A stretch of DNA of 64,000 bases from Natranaeroarchaeum sp042663585. GTDB lineage: Archaea; Halobacteriota; Halobacteria; Halobacteriales; Natronoarchaeaceae. Position 1 is the stretch's first letter. Each line of letters starts with the position of its first letter. The stretch covers positions 372,001-436,000 of the forward strand of contig NZ_JBHTAN010000006.1 in NCBI RefSeq assembly GCF_042663585.1, given 5' to 3'. Positions 37,096 through 45,391 of the stretch are shown here, in pieces. The position numbers and the translations under genes were made by a program. The notes under the pieces are model-generated. The model was not told the origin of the DNA and made no database searches. It saw only the letters and a list, made by a program, of their open reading frames with translations.

Positions 37096-38483
37096 CACGA
37101 AACGTTGCCCTCATCATCCTCGACACGGTCCGAAAAGATTATTTCGACAAACACGCCCCACGGCTAACGGCTCTCTCTGATGTCTCATTCAGTGAATGCC
37201 GCGCTGCATCGTCCTGGTCAACCCCGAGTCATGCAAGCATTATGACCGGTGAACTTCCATCGCAACACGGCGTTCATACACACAATAAATCGTTTACAAC
37301 GATCGATCCGAACACCGCATTCACTGCCGAGCTCTCACACCACACGGCCTGTATTAGCGCGAACGCATTCGCCAGTACGGAATTCGGGTTCGATCAATTC
37401 TTCGACGACTTCATATCGGTTTCAACGGACAAATACTTCCCAGATGGGAAAAACATCAAATGGTGGATTCACAACCGTGAAGAGGAAGGGCTAGCCCGAT
37501 TTCCTGCATTCTTCAAGATGGCTCTCTCCTCAAACAGTCCACTCCAAACGATCGGGAATGGACTTGTACTCAAAGCCAGGTCGCTGTTCGAACAAGCACC
37601 AATCCCGACCCCACTTACAGAAGGTGCAGGTCGGATGTGTGCTCACGCTCGAGAGGTCCCCGACGATGAACCATTCTTTTTGTTCATGAATTTCATGGAC
37701 GCACACGGCCCACTGAAGAGCATTTCAGGCTTCGATAACAGCCTGCATGACGTCCCACATACCTGGACGTCCAACGATTTCGAGAACTGGGAAATGATAC
37801 TCGCCGACGAAACCGATGAGTTGTTTCAAGAACATCTCCAACACTACCGAGAGCTCTATGCCACTGCAATCGACTATCTAGATCAGAAAGTCACACAGCT
37901 CGCCACTGACCTGCAAGAAAACACCGATGACGAAACCACGGTCATTGTGACTGCCGACCACGGTGAGAATCTCGGCTACGCCGAGGAAGATCGCTTATTC
38001 AACCACACGGCATCTCTCTCGGAAGCACTCCTACACGTTCCCTGTGAGATCATTAACGCTCCATCTTGGCTCGACGCAGAATATAACGAGGTATTCTCCC
38101 ATCTTGATCTTGGCGAGCTCATAACAGCAATCGCTCGAGACACACCATTTTCAGAGATGCCCCACCGGTCACATGTCCCGGCAGAGGTAATCGGAGCTGG
38201 TGTCACCAATCCTCAGCTCAATGAAAAATACTGGGACCGGCTCATCAGGGCCGTCTACACCAATCCACAGACAAAATACGTCTGGGACTCACTCGGAGAC
38301 AGTTTTGTACAACATAAAACGGATGATCACTGGGAAAAAGAGGACGCTCCGATTCCACCAGAGATCCTCGCTCAATTCGAGACCGACATTCAAGAGTACA
38401 AATCCACGGTAATGGACGACGAACAGCGGGTCGACCTGGACCCTGAGACTGAGAGTCGCCTTGAAGAGCTGGGCTATCTATGA
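37092..38483 (+). CDS. sulfatase-family protein
   Basis: This 463-residue protein has NVALIILDTVRKDYFDKH, AASSWSTPSHASIMTGELPSQHG (the sulfatase active-site region, but S-x-P-x-H instead of C/S-x-P-x-R), FMNFMDAHGP, VIVTADHGENLGYAEEDRLFNH and the tail ESRLEELGYL. The missing Arg and the Ser in place of Cys argue against ordinary formylglycine maturation, though Ser-type enzymes exist. Coupled to both neighbours by ATGA overlaps. It probably modifies or releases sulfate/phosphate on the glycan made by this operon (inferred). Confidence 0.84.
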   Translation: MTRNVALIILDTVRKDYFDKHAPRLTALSDVSFSECRAASSWSTPSHASIMTGELPSQHGVHTHNKSFTTIDPNTAFTAELSHHTACISANAFASTEFGFDQFFDDFISVSTDKYFPDGKNIKWWIHNREEEGLARFPAFFKMALSSNSPLQTIGNGLVLKARSLFEQAPIPTPLTEGAGRMCAHAREVPDDEPFFLFMNFMDAHGPLKSISGFDNSLHDVPHTWTSNDFENWEMILADETDELFQEHLQHYRELYATAIDYLDQKVTQLATDLQENTDDETTVIVTADHGENLGYAEEDRLFNHTASLSEALLHVPCEIINAPSWLDAEYNEVFSHLDLGELITAIARDTPFSEMPHRSHVPAEVIGAGVTNPQLNEKYWDRLIRAVYTNPQTKYVWDSLGDSFVQHKTDDHWEKEDAPIPPEILAQFETDIQEYKSTVMDDEQRVDLDPETESRLEELGYL

Positions 38484-39910
38484 CCGAGGCTGGCGATGTT
38501 AACCACCGGTGGCAAGTCATTTCTGGCAGCATCGCCCAGGTCGCCCAACTCGGTATCGGATTCCTCACAACAGTCCTCATTGCACGTCTTCTCTCCGCGG
38601 AAGTGTTCGGGCTATACTTCTTTTTGATCGCAATAATCACCATTGCAGATGGCCCGATTGTTGGATTCTGTGCCTCTGCTCGAAAGCGATTTTCTGAAAC
38701 AGATGCACCCCAGAGTGAACTGCTCGGAGCAGTCTTACTCACGATATTCGCCGCGACGCTTCTATATACTACTCTTTTTATTTTCCTTGCAGACTACCTT
38801 CCAGAGTCAAACACCCAGCATCTACCCGTGATGCTAGCAATTCTATTCCCGTTCTATGTCGGATCGAATATCTTCCTGTCGCTCATTTCAGCCACTGGCA
38901 AGTCCGGTATTGAAATGTGGCTTTCCACAGCACGAAACACCATTGAAAGGGCAATTCAAATAGCGCTCATTCTCGCTGGATTCAAAATCACCGGGCTCAT
39001 TACAGGAGCAATCATCGCAGCTATGCTAGCCGGTTTGGCGGCACTCTATTATCTCAATATTCGACCGACGATCCCATCGCGAGCCACGCTTCGTTCAATG
39101 TGGGAATTCGCACGGTATAGTACATTTAATGGGATTGTGAACAAAGTGGCATCCGCTTTCGATAAGCTTCTCCTCGGGTTCGTCTTTGCAACAGGTGCGG
39201 TTGGGCTCTACGAGGTGTCGCTCAAGCTCGTAATACCCGCTCTGGTCATTACGTCATCAATCACTGCCGGTCTCATGCCCCGAATCAGCAACCTTGTCAG
39301 TAGAGGAGAAGACATCACCGAACACATTTCCCGCAATACCGCGTTCACATCTATCCTTGCGATTCCGGTCTTCTTCGGGGCCCTCGTGTTCGGCGAAACA
39401 CTTGTTGTTACGGTCTTCAGCTCGAAGTACGCCGGTTCTGGTGGCTTTCTCATCTGGCTTGCGTTAGCCAACATCGGACAAACCCAAGCCTCCGTTCACT
39501 CTGCGATTGTCCGAGGACTTGACCTGCCCAGAACTGAACTCAAAATCTACGCCAGTACGACACTGCTCAACGTTGTTGCTGGAATTGCACTCCTGTATCT
39601 TCTTGGCCCGATCGGAGTTGCCGTCGCAACGGCGTTTACATTTTTCACTAGATGGGGGCTTCAAGCGGTTGTTGTTAGAGAGCATGCACCTCAAGCAACG
39701 CTTCTCCCACGTCCGTTTTTCTCCCAACTGTTCGCAGGTCTCTGCATGTACGGTGTACTACTGGCACTACTCACAATGGTGCCGTTACAAAGTTGGATTA
39801 ACGTCGTTCTCCTTGTTGGAGCAGGTGCGATTATCTATTCAGGCACGCTCTTTGCAGCGTCACGGACAATCCGAACAACGATGTTTAACCTACTGGAAAG
39901 GCATTATTAA
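38480..39910 (+). CDS. Wzx-type oligosaccharide flippase (MOP superfamily)
   Basis: This 476-residue, roughly 12-14-helix membrane protein opens MTEAGDVNHRWQVISGSIAQV and LGIGFLTTVLIARLLSAEVFGLYFF, the usual flippase N-terminus. It has a conserved EFARYSTFNGIVNKVASAFDKLLLG region in the middle. It ends the coupled operon from 32795 with an ATGA overlap. It should export the lipid-linked glycan made by the upstream GTs, independently of the flippase at 3480. It is GC-rich, unlike that A+T-rich paralogue. Confidence 0.86.
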   Translation: MTEAGDVNHRWQVISGSIAQVAQLGIGFLTTVLIARLLSAEVFGLYFFLIAIITIADGPIVGFCASARKRFSETDAPQSELLGAVLLTIFAATLLYTTLFIFLADYLPESNTQHLPVMLAILFPFYVGSNIFLSLISATGKSGIEMWLSTARNTIERAIQIALILAGFKITGLITGAIIAAMLAGLAALYYLNIRPTIPSRATLRSMWEFARYSTFNGIVNKVASAFDKLLLGFVFATGAVGLYEVSLKLVIPALVITSSITAGLMPRISNLVSRGEDITEHISRNTAFTSILAIPVFFGALVFGETLVVTVFSSKYAGSGGFLIWLALANIGQTQASVHSAIVRGLDLPRTELKIYASTTLLNVVAGIALLYLLGPIGVAVATAFTFFTRWGLQAVVVREHAPQATLLPRPFFSQLFAGLCMYGVLLALLTMVPLQSWINVVLLVGAGAIIYSGTLFAASRTIRTTMFNLLERHY

Positions 39911-40020
39911 CTGTCCAAGTGGTCGGCGACGTGGACCTGCTGCCAGACGTCGACGTCTGGATCAAGATCCACATTTCCAGGCACAATTTTGAGTTGTTGA
40001 TATGAAGTGTATGTAGATCG

Positions 40021-40554
40021 TTGTGGATGGCTCACATACACCACCAGCGCGAACAGAATGGCCTCGGACATCCGCTACATACCGCCGAAGAGCATATCGA
40101 CGACGTCAAGTTCATTCTCGGCGACAACATCTTCGAGGCCAATCTCGACGACGTCGTCCACCGGCAGCAGGAGTCTCGCGCCGACGCCGCCTTCCTCGTC
40201 GAGGAAGTCTCATAGGATGTGGCCTCCCGGTACGGTGTCTGTGACACGAACAGCTACGGCGAGATCACCGATGTCGTCGAGAAGCCCGACGACCCGCCGA
40301 GCAATCTCGTGATGACCGGCTTTTACACCTTTTCGCCGGCCATCTTCCACGCCTGCAAGCTCGTCCAGCCGTCGAACCGCGGCGAGTACGAGATCAGCGA
40401 GGCGATCGACCTGCTGATCCAGTCCGGCCGCACCATCGACGCGATCGGTCTGGACGGCTGGTGGATCGACGTCGGCTACCCCGAGGATCGCGATGAAGCC
40501 GAAGAGCGTCTCCAGGAGAAAGAAGAGAAAGCGGCACCTGCGGAAGCCGAATAG
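40021..40554 (+). pseudogene. aglF-like gene lacking its first third, with an internal stop
   Basis: The frame reads HQREQNGLGHPLHTAEEHID, KFILGDNIFEANLDDVVHRQ and EEVS, then TAG at 40213-40215 where the intact gene has Trp (EEVPWDEAS). It continues without shift as DVASRYGVCDTNSYGEIT to the natural end EERLQEKEEKAAPAEAE. The first 85 or so residues, including the nucleotide-binding signature, are missing. Compared with 27170-27922 this is a second near-full 3' copy. A single G-to-A change explains the stop. The 110 bp before it holds no gene. Confidence 0.85.
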
Positions 40555-40619
40555 CGGATAGAGGATCTCCTTCAATCCCCTATCTCAATTGAGTAGTACC
40601 ATCTCTGAGAGGACTCAGG

Positions 40620-40655
40620 TTCATCGAGTGGTACCGACAGAACGAGGCCCGATAA
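40620..40655 (+). pseudogene. C-terminal scrap of an epimerase gene
   Basis: The bases read FIEWYRQNEAR and then TAA. The intact epimerase at 24634-25620 has FIDWYRANEAWYDP at the same place, so this is probably the last dozen codons of a relative. It lies 65 bp after the aglF-like fragment and just before the MBL-fold gene. It is short, so the match could be chance, but the order aglF piece then epimerase piece fits a lost cassette. Confidence 0.42.
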
Positions 40656-40704
40656 GATCCGCTCATCCGACAATCCTGAGTAGCCGGACCGAGATACAGT
40701 CCGT

Positions 40705-41442
40705 ATGCGCGTAACTGTCCTCGGGACTGGTGCTGCTCAGACCACAGGCGAGCGCTACCAGACCGGGATCCTGCTCGAGGCTGGTGATCGATCGTTGCTC
40801 GTCGACGCGGGCAACGGCGTCTTCCAGCGACTGGCCCAGCTGTCGCGTCCAGCAGAGACCATCGACACGGTCCTGCTCACGCACCTCCATCTCGACCACG
40901 TTGCAGATCTGTCGTCGATCGTCAAGGCGCGCGTTCTGTCTGGCCGCCCGGAGTGCACGGTCGTCGGTCCGCCCGGAACCGAATCGACGCTTCGCCAGCT
41001 CCTTGCTGTCGACGAGCTCTGGGATCGAGCCACCCTCCACGTAACCGAAATCGAGCCGGGAACGCACACCGTTGCCGGCTTCGATGTCACTGCCGTCGAG
41101 ACCGACCACTCCGCGTACTGTCTGGCGTATCGCTTCGGCGACCGGTTCGTCTTCAGTGGCGATACCGAAGCCAGCCACGCCGTTGCGCGCCTGGCCGACG
41201 GCTGTCAGGTGCTACTGCACGACTGCGCGTATCCTGATTCTCATCCTGATCCATCGAACCACGCCACACCCACCTCGCTGGGACGCACGCTGTCCGAAGC
41301 AGACGCCGACCTCGACCGGCTCTATCTCACTCACCTGTATCCAGCCGCCGCCGACGCCATCGACGAGCTACGCTCAACGGTCGACTCGTTCGTCGACGCC
41401 TCGGTTCAGGTCCCATCGGATACCGATGTGTTGCTGTCCTGA
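40705..41442 (+). CDS. MBL-fold metallohydrolase (RNase Z-like)
   Basis: This 245-residue metallo-beta-lactamase-fold protein opens MRVTVLGTGAAQTTGERYQT. It has the metal-binding THLHLDHVADL near residue 60 (HxHxDH), FSGDTEASHAVARLADGCQV with the bridging Asp, and a late His in TSLGRT...LTHLYP. It resembles the haloarchaeal RNase Z/arylsulfatase-like branch, but lacks the extra tRNA-binding arm I would expect in true RNase Z. Probably a phosphodiesterase or other hydrolase; the substrate is unknown. It is an isolated gene with its stop overlapping the fragment at 41459 only slightly downstream. Confidence 0.82.
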   Translation: MRVTVLGTGAAQTTGERYQTGILLEAGDRSLLVDAGNGVFQRLAQLSRPAETIDTVLLTHLHLDHVADLSSIVKARVLSGRPECTVVGPPGTESTLRQLLAVDELWDRATLHVTEIEPGTHTVAGFDVTAVETDHSAYCLAYRFGDRFVFSGDTEASHAVARLADGCQVLLHDCAYPDSHPDPSNHATPTSLGRTLSEADADLDRLYLTHLYPAAADAIDELRSTVDSFVDASVQVPSDTDVLLS

Positions 41443-41458
41443 TCACGATTATTAATAG

Positions 41459-41527
41459 CCTCCTCTGCCCGTTCGATATCCCCCGGCGTGTTCACGTTCA
41501 CTCGCCAGCCGTCGAGTTCTACGGGGG
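41459..41527 (-). pseudogene. 3' scrap of the second nucleotidyltransferase family
   Basis: On the minus strand the bases read PVELDGWRVNVNTPGDIERA, matching VELDGWRVNVNTPGDIERAE at the C-terminus of the intact gene at 42887-43612 almost base for base. The rest of the gene is absent. It lies between the MBL gene and the UPF0175-like gene. It parallels the scattered aglF-like 3' ends, so both nucleotidyltransferase families have left scraps here. Confidence 0.7.
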
Positions 41528-41606
41528 AGAGTCACGAAGAGATCCCGATTGGACAGGTTCCGATCCAACCCAGTGTTTAATCGTATGTCGACCGTACTGT
41601 CAGTCG

Positions 41607-41897
41607 ATGAGCGACCTGACCGATGACGTCGAGACGATTGCCTCCGTAGGGGGCTACGAGGACGCGGACGATGTTCTCGAAGACGCTCTCGGGGAACTCT
41701 TGCGCCGACGGCCGAACCTTCGACTTTCTCTTGCAATCGAAAAATACCGGCATGGCTCCGTGAGTCTGAACAGGGCCGCCGAACTCGCGGACGTCTCCAC
41801 TGAAGCGTTCAAAGACGAGTTGGCAAGCCGTGGCATCCACCGAACGGCAGGATTTCTTGACGACGAGGACCGTGATGCCACTCTGAGATCACTCTGA
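41607..41897 (+). CDS. UPF0175-family HTH protein (antitoxin-like)
   Basis: This 96-residue protein reads DVETIASVGGYEDADDVLEDAL, then LRLSLAIEKYRHGSVSLNRAAELADVSTEAFKDELASRG (the UPF0175 helix-turn-helix) and ends FLDDEDRDATLRSL. UPF0175 proteins usually act as antitoxin-like partners of PIN-type nucleases, but no such nuclease gene lies next to it. A decayed copy of its last 30 codons is at 42774. It converges with the HTH gene at 41919. Confidence 0.75.
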   Translation: MSDLTDDVETIASVGGYEDADDVLEDALGELLRRRPNLRLSLAIEKYRHGSVSLNRAAELADVSTEAFKDELASRGIHRTAGFLDDEDRDATLRSL

Positions 41898-41918
41898 TGG
41901 CGTCGGTCGGCGCCGTCA

Positions 41919-42377
41919 TCACGCCGGTGCGCGCTCCTCGCCAGGTTGCTCGCCGATAAGTTCGACATCAAGGTGGATCCGCTCATAGGGCAGGTACGGT
42001 CGCTTCGCCTGGCCGTCCTCGACGACGAACACCAGGCCGTAGTCGTCGAGCAGGGAGACGTCGTCGTGGACCGCCCGGTAGTCACGGTCGAGGGCCTCCG
42101 CGACCGCGGAGATGCTCTCGGCTGCTCCTTCGATCGCCATCAACGCACGCAGGAGTTCGATCCGGCGGTCGGTGAGGATCTTCCGCAGCTCCCCAACCGT
42201 GCGGAACGAGACGACCGCAGGCTGCTCCTCCCCCTCGCTGACCGCTTCGGCAGCGTCGAGCACGTCCTCACGCAACTCGTCGAACGACTCCACGGTGACG
42301 CGGAGCACGCTGGGATGCGGACGGTCGCGGGGATCGCTGTACTTGTCGGGCCAGCCGTCGTCGGTGGGGTCAGTCAT
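41919..42377 (-). CDS. HVO_A0114-like winged-helix protein (probable antitoxin)
   Basis: This 152-residue protein (ATG 42377, MTDPTDDGWPDKYSDP) has a C-terminal winged-helix: VGELRKILTDRRIELLRALMAIEGAAESISAVAEALDRDYRAVHDDVSLLDDYGLVF, then ERIHLDVEL. This is the haloarchaeal HVO_A0114-type DNA-binding family. Its start overlaps by 8 bp the end of the DUF6516/TumE-like gene upstream, so the two form one unit. A similar unit lies at 47529-48351. I infer that it represses its own operon and neutralises the partner. Confidence 0.72.
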   Translation of the reverse strand: MTDPTDDGWPDKYSDPRDRPHPSVLRVTVESFDELREDVLDAAEAVSEGEEQPAVVSFRTVGELRKILTDRRIELLRALMAIEGAAESISAVAEALDRDYRAVHDDVSLLDDYGLVFVVEDGQAKRPYLPYERIHLDVELIGEQPGEERAPA

Positions 42378-42675
42378 TGTTCGTGTCCTCGATGTTGGTG
42401 AGGTGACCGACTTCCTGGAGGAAGCGGCTGATATGCGCGGTGATGTTCTGGAACTCGATCTCCGTGTCCTCGCCGAAGCCGACATGTCGGTGGTGCCAGC
42501 CGAGATCGTCATCGCCGTGCGCGTTATCGTAGCGCAGTATCTCCCCTTCTTCCGGGTGATAGTACTGGAATCGGTAGAACCACCCGCCCGGGTAGTCGTC
42601 GTCGGGGATGGCGAACATCTCCACACGGCCGCCGGGGACCGCGCGGTTCAGTTCGAGTGGGTGGTTGCCGGTCAT
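42370..42675 (-). CDS. DUF6516/TumE-like protein (probable toxin)
   Basis: This 101-residue protein reads DDDYPGGWFYRFQYYHPEEGEILRYDNAHGDDDLGWHHRHVG, then FQNITAHISRFLQEV. The RYDNAH...HHRH core is the mark of the family called DUF6516, recently linked to TumE-type toxins, as I recall. The gene overlaps the HTH gene by 8 bp. The order toxin-like first, regulator second matches the damaged pair at 47983-48351 and 47529-47948. The biochemical activity is not known to me. Confidence 0.68.
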   Translation of the reverse strand: MTGNHPLELNRAVPGGRVEMFAIPDDDYPGGWFYRFQYYHPEEGEILRYDNAHGDDDLGWHHRHVGFGEDTEIEFQNITAHISRFLQEVGHLTNIEDTNND

Positions 42676-42773
42676 CCTCTACCTACTATGACCTATGACC
42701 TCATAGGCAATAATTCTGGTGGGCACGCCGCCGCAATCACGCCGGGAGCATCCCCCCGTCGGCGGCGTTCAGA

Positions 42774-42864
42774 AGACAAGTTAGCCACCAGCGACACCCA
42801 CCGAACGGCTGAATTTCTCGACGACGAAGACCGTGACCGGCTGCTTGATGACTTTGACGGATGA
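42774..42864 (+). pseudogene. C-terminal relic of a UPF0175-family gene
   Basis: The bases read DKLATSDTHRTAEFLDDEDRD and RLLDDFDG, then TGA, closely matching the last 30 codons of the UPF0175 gene at 41607 (DELASRGIHRTAGFLDDEDRD). The HTH part is missing. It lies between the TumE-like gene and the intact second nucleotidyltransferase, on the opposite strand to both. It shows that the toxin-like block was inserted into or copied from this neighbourhood. Confidence 0.65.
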
Positions 42865-42886
42865 TATAGAGCGGAACCCAAAGACT

Positions 42887-43612
42887 TCACTCGTGTGAGT
42901 AGTCACAACCAGATATCTTCGCTTCAGCGCGCTCGATATCGCCCGGCGTGTTCACGTTCACTCGCCAGCCGTCGAGTTCCACGGGGACGAACTCGTAGCC
43001 CGCCCGACAGAGGACGCCGACCGCGTCGCTGAGCTGGTACTCGCCCTCTGCACCCGGTTGGAGGAGGTCACACGCCTGAAAGATCGCCTCGGGGAGCACG
43101 TAACAGCCTGCGTTCGCGAGCGTCGATGGAGGCTCGTCCGCTTTCTCGGTCAGATCGACGACTCGTCCGTCAGCCAGTTCGACGACGCCGGTCGTTCGGG
43201 CCTCCCCGATAGAGACGGATTCGACGTATACCGCGCCGTCGGCGTCAGCCTCGAGATACGCGTCGAGAAGCTGTCCGGGTGGCCGACCGAATACGTTGTC
43301 GCCGTTGACGACCAGAAACGCCCCCTCCACGTGGTCACGCGCCTGCACCAGTGCGTGTGCCAGTCCCCGGCGTTGTTCCTGCCAGGCGTACGTGAGCGGG
43401 ACCCCATCGAAGGCGTCACCGTAGTGATCGATGATCTGTTGACCCTCGTACCCGACGATCACGATGATCTCGTCGATCCCCAGCTCCACGAGGTGCTCGA
43501 AGCAGTGGGTGAGAATCGGCGTTCCGGCGACCTCTATCAACCCTTTCGGCGTCTCACTGGTGAGTGGGCGCAATCGCGTTCCCCTGCCAGCAGCCGGGAC
43601 GACGGCGTGCAT
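42887..43612 (-). CDS. nucleotidyltransferase (sugar-1-phosphate type, second family)
   Basis: This 241-residue enzyme starts MHAVVPAAGRGTRLRPLTSETPKG, the nucleotidyltransferase signature. It has FLVVNGDNVFGRPPG with the metal-binding Asp, LTEKADEPPSTLANAGCYVLP and the C-terminal VELDGWRVNVNTPGDIERAE. It differs clearly from the aglF-like gene (about 250 residues) but has the same fold. A GTG at 43696 (MNTPAD...) would overlap the stop of the preceding membrane gene. I prefer ATG 43612 because it fits the family N-terminus. It makes a nucleotide sugar for the glycan locus (inferred). Pieces of it lie at 41459 and 48453. Confidence 0.82.
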   Translation of the reverse strand: MHAVVPAAGRGTRLRPLTSETPKGLIEVAGTPILTHCFEHLVELGIDEIIVIVGYEGQQIIDHYGDAFDGVPLTYAWQEQRRGLAHALVQARDHVEGAFLVVNGDNVFGRPPGQLLDAYLEADADGAVYVESVSIGEARTTGVVELADGRVVDLTEKADEPPSTLANAGCYVLPEAIFQACDLLQPGAEGEYQLSDAVGVLCRAGYEFVPVELDGWRVNVNTPGDIERAEAKISGCDYSHE

Positions 43613-43692
43613 CGTATACGCTATTCTGTGACGCTCACGGAGAAACCTTCGGACGTCGTCGACTACTGGGTGAGGTGGGTCTGCTGGTGTGT

Positions 43693-43986
43693 TCACTCTT
43701 CGCGGAGTTGATCGAGTTCCTGTTCGACGGCGTTGTCGTCCAGTTCGACGGTAACTGCCGTTCCCTGGGACTCCGCTGTCGTTTCAGCCCCCGCGGAGCG
43801 GGCGAGTCGGTGATCGATCCGCCGACCAAGCATGTAGGTGAGCGCCCCCGCGGCCAGTGCGAGGACCCCGTACGTGACGAGTACTGCTTCCGTTCCGAAG
43901 TACACTGCCAGAAGCGGCCCCGCAAGCCAGGCGAACACACTCACGCTGACGAGGACACCGGCAGTAGCGCCGACGCTTCGACTCAT
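43693..43986 (-). CDS. small membrane protein (two helices)
   Basis: This 97-residue protein starts at ATG 43986 (MSRSVGATAGVLVSVSVF). Two membrane helices (residues 6-28 and 35-52) are followed by MLGRRIDHRL and an acidic C-terminal tail ELDDNAVEQELDQLREE. No family is recognised. Its stop lies next to the GTG that could start the nucleotidyltransferase gene, so the two are likely co-transcribed. It may anchor a partner to the membrane, but this is a guess. Confidence 0.6.
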   Translation of the reverse strand: MSRSVGATAGVLVSVSVFAWLAGPLLAVYFGTEAVLVTYGVLALAAGALTYMLGRRIDHRLARSAGAETTAESQGTAVTVELDDNAVEQELDQLREE

Positions 43987-44081
43987 ATGCAACCGTCGAC
44001 GTATGACATATTCAATGGAGGGCCCGGTAAGGAACACAGCAGATCAGGCCTCCAGTGCGCAATCTCGAACACGCCACAGCC

Positions 44082-44304
44082 TCTCGGCGTCGATCTCCTC
44101 TGCCTGCACGCTCGTCCAGCCGTCGACCCGCGGCAAGTACGAGATCAACGAGGCGCTCGGCCTGCTGATCCAGTCGGGCCACACGATCGATGCGATCGGC
44201 CTCGAGGGCTGGCGCATCGACGTTGGCTATCCAGAGGGGCGCGCGAAGCCGAAGAGCGTCTCCAAGAGAAAGAGGAGGTAGCAGCACCCGCAGAAGCCAA
44301 ATAG
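44082..44304 (+). pseudogene. 3' fragment of an aglF-like gene
   Basis: From 44082 the bases read SASISSACTLVQPSTRGKYE, INEALGLLIQSGHTIDAIGL and EGWRIDVGYPEGR. A frame change near 44240 is followed by EERLQEKEEVAAPAEAK and TAG at 44304. This matches the last 75 codons of the intact gene at 27170. The bases right after the stop (AATAGCGGGTGGA) also resemble those after the 40021 copy (AATAGCGGATAGA), so the copied unit seems to include downstream sequence. Confidence 0.75.
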
Positions 44305-44366
44305 CGGGTGGAAGACAGCTTATAGTAGCATCAAACCGTTGTAACGGCTCCCGACGTAACCCGACT

Positions 44367-44698
44367 ATGAGCGATGCAGACGACATTGCCGAACTTGGCC
44401 ATCACGCCCTCCGTACCGCACGGGTGGAGGGACTCCGCCGTCGGATGAACGACTTTATCGAGTCACACGGGCACGAGCAAGATCTCAAAGAACTCCGCAC
44501 AGGTGTTGATTCGATGGGCGAGCTTGTCGATGACGGCCGAACTGAGCGGCTGAAATGCTGTTTTTCGACACTTCCGCACTGGTCAAGCGGGACGCAGAAA
44601 CACAGACTGTTGATCAACTCATCGAAACGCGGGAGAAGACCATCAGTATGTTCCCCCACCGGTGGCTGGGCAGTCACGAGATTTCGGATCGGCGCTGA
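44367..44698 (+). pseudogene. VapBC-like toxin-antitoxin remnant
   Basis: The first gene (ATG 44367) reads MSDADDIAELGHHALRTARV and LRRRMNDFIESHGHEQDL, an antitoxin-like charged helix set, and runs on without a proper stop near 44551. The second starts at ATG 44555 and reads LFFDTSALVKRDAETQTVDQL, the PIN-domain start with its first catalytic Asp, but turns into unrelated residues and stops at 44698 after 47 codons. The other PIN acidic residues are therefore missing and the toxin is not functional. The following 120 bp to 44827 holds no gene. Confidence 0.6.
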
Positions 44699-44827
44699 CC
44701 TCATCCACATTCTGCTGTCCGTGCGTCGAGGGCTCGCCGTTGACGCCGAGGCCAACGACAGCACGGTAATACGAAATAGTTCTGAAGTATGCCAAATTAG
44801 TAGTCAATACCCACTCTAGAGTGACCC

Positions 44828-45382
44828 ATGACCGATCAATCACGTGCATGGCCAGCAGAGATGGATGCCGCAGACCGGGTCAGGCATGTTGCGATGACCC
44901 GAACAACGCCACGAAACGCTGGCTGGATCGCTCAAGAGGCCGATGTCTCACGGGATACGGCCGTCAAATATCTCGATCGGATGGCGAATCAGGGCGATCT
45001 TTCGATCGTCGAAACAGCTGACGGCACGTGTTACAAGCCGGACGATGTTACACAGTTCCTTCATGAAGTTCGTACCCTCGCTGAAGAACAGTCCGTAGAC
45101 GAACTCACCAATGAGTTGCGTGTAATCGGAGACGAAATCGACTCGTGGAAATCAGCGTACGCCGTCAACTCACTCGCGGAACTTCGCCAAAGCCTTGCAC
45201 GTGATGAGCTGTCGCCGACCGATCGACGGGATCGCCTCGAGATCATCGAGGAATGGGAATACAACATTCAGATACGGGAAGCGATTCAGCTCGCCATCAG
45301 CCTGCAGAGTTCACTGACGAAGCTCGATGCGGATCCACGTACCGGAGAGAATGGTTTGGGGATGCTTCAACAGGAAAGCTAG
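44828..45382 (+). CDS. winged-helix protein (haloarchaeal DUF7342-like)
   Basis: This 184-residue protein starts MTDQSRAWPAEMDAADRVRHVAMTRTTPRNAGWIAQEADVSRDTAVKYLDRM, a winged-helix domain with the VxxxAxxTxRNAxWIA-type pattern that I associate with DUF7342. The C-terminal half is a charged helical domain (LAELRQSLARDELSPTDRRDRLEIIEEWEYNIQ). The next gene (45392) starts 9 bp after its stop and is interrupted by a small element. The pair is likely one unit, possibly a regulator with an effector. Function not known. Confidence 0.7.
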   Translation: MTDQSRAWPAEMDAADRVRHVAMTRTTPRNAGWIAQEADVSRDTAVKYLDRMANQGDLSIVETADGTCYKPDDVTQFLHEVRTLAEEQSVDELTNELRVIGDEIDSWKSAYAVNSLAELRQSLARDELSPTDRRDRLEIIEEWEYNIQIREAIQLAISLQSSLTKLDADPRTGENGLGMLQQES

Positions 45383-45391
45383 CAAGCAGAG

